Below are positions 63,417 through 64,000 of a stretch of DNA of 64,000 nucleotides, piece after piece. Below the pieces are notes generated by a model. The model was not told the origin of the DNA, did not search any database, and saw nothing but the letters and a program-made list of their open reading frames with translations. Within the stretch, counting starts at the first letter, position 1. Each line of letters opens with the position of its first letter. This DNA is from Mesorhizobium_B sp035998495 (GTDB lineage Bacteria; Pseudomonadota; Alphaproteobacteria; Rhizobiales; Rhizobiaceae), in NCBI GenBank assembly GCA_035998495.1, contig DASYHP010000013.1:62001-126000 (forward strand), in the 5' to 3' direction. The position numbers and the translations under genes were made by a program.

Positions 63417-64000
63417 CTATTCCGCCGCCGCGGCCCGGCGCGTGCCCGCCAAGCCCGCCATCCAGGCGTCCAGCCCCACCACCTCCTCCGGCGAGAGCTT
63501 GAGCCCCAGCTTGGTGCGCCGCCACAGCACGTCCTCGGCCTCGCGCGCCCATTCGTTCGCCATCAGCCAAGCCACCTCGCGCTCATAAAGGTCGGCGCCG
63601 AAACAGCGGCCGAGATCCGCCGTCGATGTCGCGGAGCCGAGGATGGCGGGTGCATCCGAGCCGTAAAGGGTGAACAGGCGGCGCGCATGGGTTTCACCGA
63701 GGAAGGAAAAGGCGGCGCGGAAGCGTTTCGCTTCGGTTTCGAATCGGTCGGGCGTGAACCCGCCGCCGGGCAGCGCGGCGCCGGCCGTCCACGGCTTTCC
63801 ACGCCGGCCCAGGACGGCCTCGATCTTCTCCAGCATGGCTTCGGACAGGCGGCGATAGGTGGTGATCTTGCCGCCGAAGATGTTGAGGAGCCGCGGCTCG
63901 CCGGCCTCGCCTTCGGCCTTCAGCACATAGTCGCGCGTGGCCTCCTGCGCCTTGGAGGCGCCGTCGTCATAGAGCGGCCGGACGCCCGAATAGGCCCAGA
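63417..64000 (-). CDS. glpD: Glycerol-3-phosphate dehydrogenase GlpD, C-terminal part (partial, right edge)
   Basis: The last 193 residues of a FAD-dependent glycerol 3-phosphate dehydrogenase, entering from the right edge in frame: WAYSGVRPLYDD, then LLNIFGGKITTYRRLSEAML, and a C-terminal helical domain with YEREVAWLMANEWAREAEDVLWRRTKLGL. The sequence ends in an alanine-rich tail. The start and FAD-binding domain lie outside the window. It is the first visible gene of the glp operon. Confidence 0.92.
   Translation of the reverse strand, partial: WAYSGVRPLYDDGASKAQEATRDYVLKAEGEAGEPRLLNIFGGKITTYRRLSEAMLEKIEAVLGRRGKPWTAGAALPGGGFTPDRFETEAKRFRAAFSFLGETHARRLFTLYGSDAPAILGSATSTADLGRCFGADLYEREVAWLMANEWAREAEDVLWRRTKLGLKLSPEEVVGLDAWMAGLAGTRRAAAAE

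Overview
The window is a 64 kb piece of high-GC alphaproteobacterial chromosome, most likely from the order Hyphomicrobiales (Rhizobiales). The main evidence is gene order and content: lgt - MidA-like methyltransferase - pgeF, prs - rplY (CTC type) - pth, TIGR02300 gene - tRNA-Ala - aroA - cmk - rpsA, a CP4-like class II EPSP synthase, and a glycerol locus laid out like the rhizobial glpDSTPQUV-K operon. Many genes overlap as ATGA or TGATG, so translational coupling is common. I did not try to name the genus. No rRNA operon or CRISPR array was seen.

Layout. (1) 1-10.7 kb: the edge of a secreted-protein gene, an ECF sigma/anti-sigma pair, a TMEM43-type membrane protein, an acyltransferase, an odd tRNA with a Cys (GCA) anticodon, csaA, ybjN, ubiK, then lgt, a MidA-like methyltransferase, pgeF, an M24 creatinase-like protein and a lipoprotein gene with an apparent one-base frameshift. 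(2) 10.8-17.4 kb: prs, rplY and pth, with a cargo block between prs and rplY (zeta-like kinase, chromate resistance chrA/chrB, a fosmidomycin-resistance type MFS pump). (3) 17.4-22.4 kb: an accessory island with an antitoxin, a PIN toxin cut short at an IS5-family insertion, gene remnants, a diverged tandem duplication of small genes, a small signal-peptide protein and a stand-alone HsdR-N nuclease-like protein, ending at tRNA-Ala(GGC). (4) 22.6-27.2 kb: core genes TIGR02300, aroA, cmk and rpsA with a clear terminator. (5) 27.3-40.6 kb: a TRAP-type binding protein beside a GGDEF-EAL protein, a six-PAS hybrid histidine kinase coupled to a sugar epimerase-like gene, pcaF, an aldehyde dehydrogenase and an aldo/keto reductase. 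(6) 40.8-54.2 kb: a sugar block. It comprises an operon of BtpA/SgcQ, M42 peptidase, FGGY kinase and SIS isomerase, a glycosyltransferase with an LpxH-like phosphoesterase, then a carbohydrate ABC transporter divergent from its ATPase, a FucU/RbsD mutarotase and a ribokinase. Palindromic intergenic repeats separate these units. (7) 54.2-54.7 kb: a gene-free, strongly structured stretch between convergent genes, a candidate independent ncRNA. (8) 54.7-64 kb: a trans-aconitate methyltransferase-like gene and the glycerol locus glpK-V-U-Q-P-T-S-D, with glpD running off the right edge.

How the parts fit. The right half is dominated by uptake and first steps of carbon use: glycerol (ABC import, GlpK, GlpD) and at least one uncharacterised sugar or polyol route. 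The SgcQ-like plus M42 pairing recalls the cryptic sgc operon of E. coli, but here it sits with an FGGY kinase and an SIS isomerase. The places I would look first are that operon, the candidate ncRNA, the variant tRNA, the TRAP-binding-protein/c-di-GMP pair and the small accessory island.
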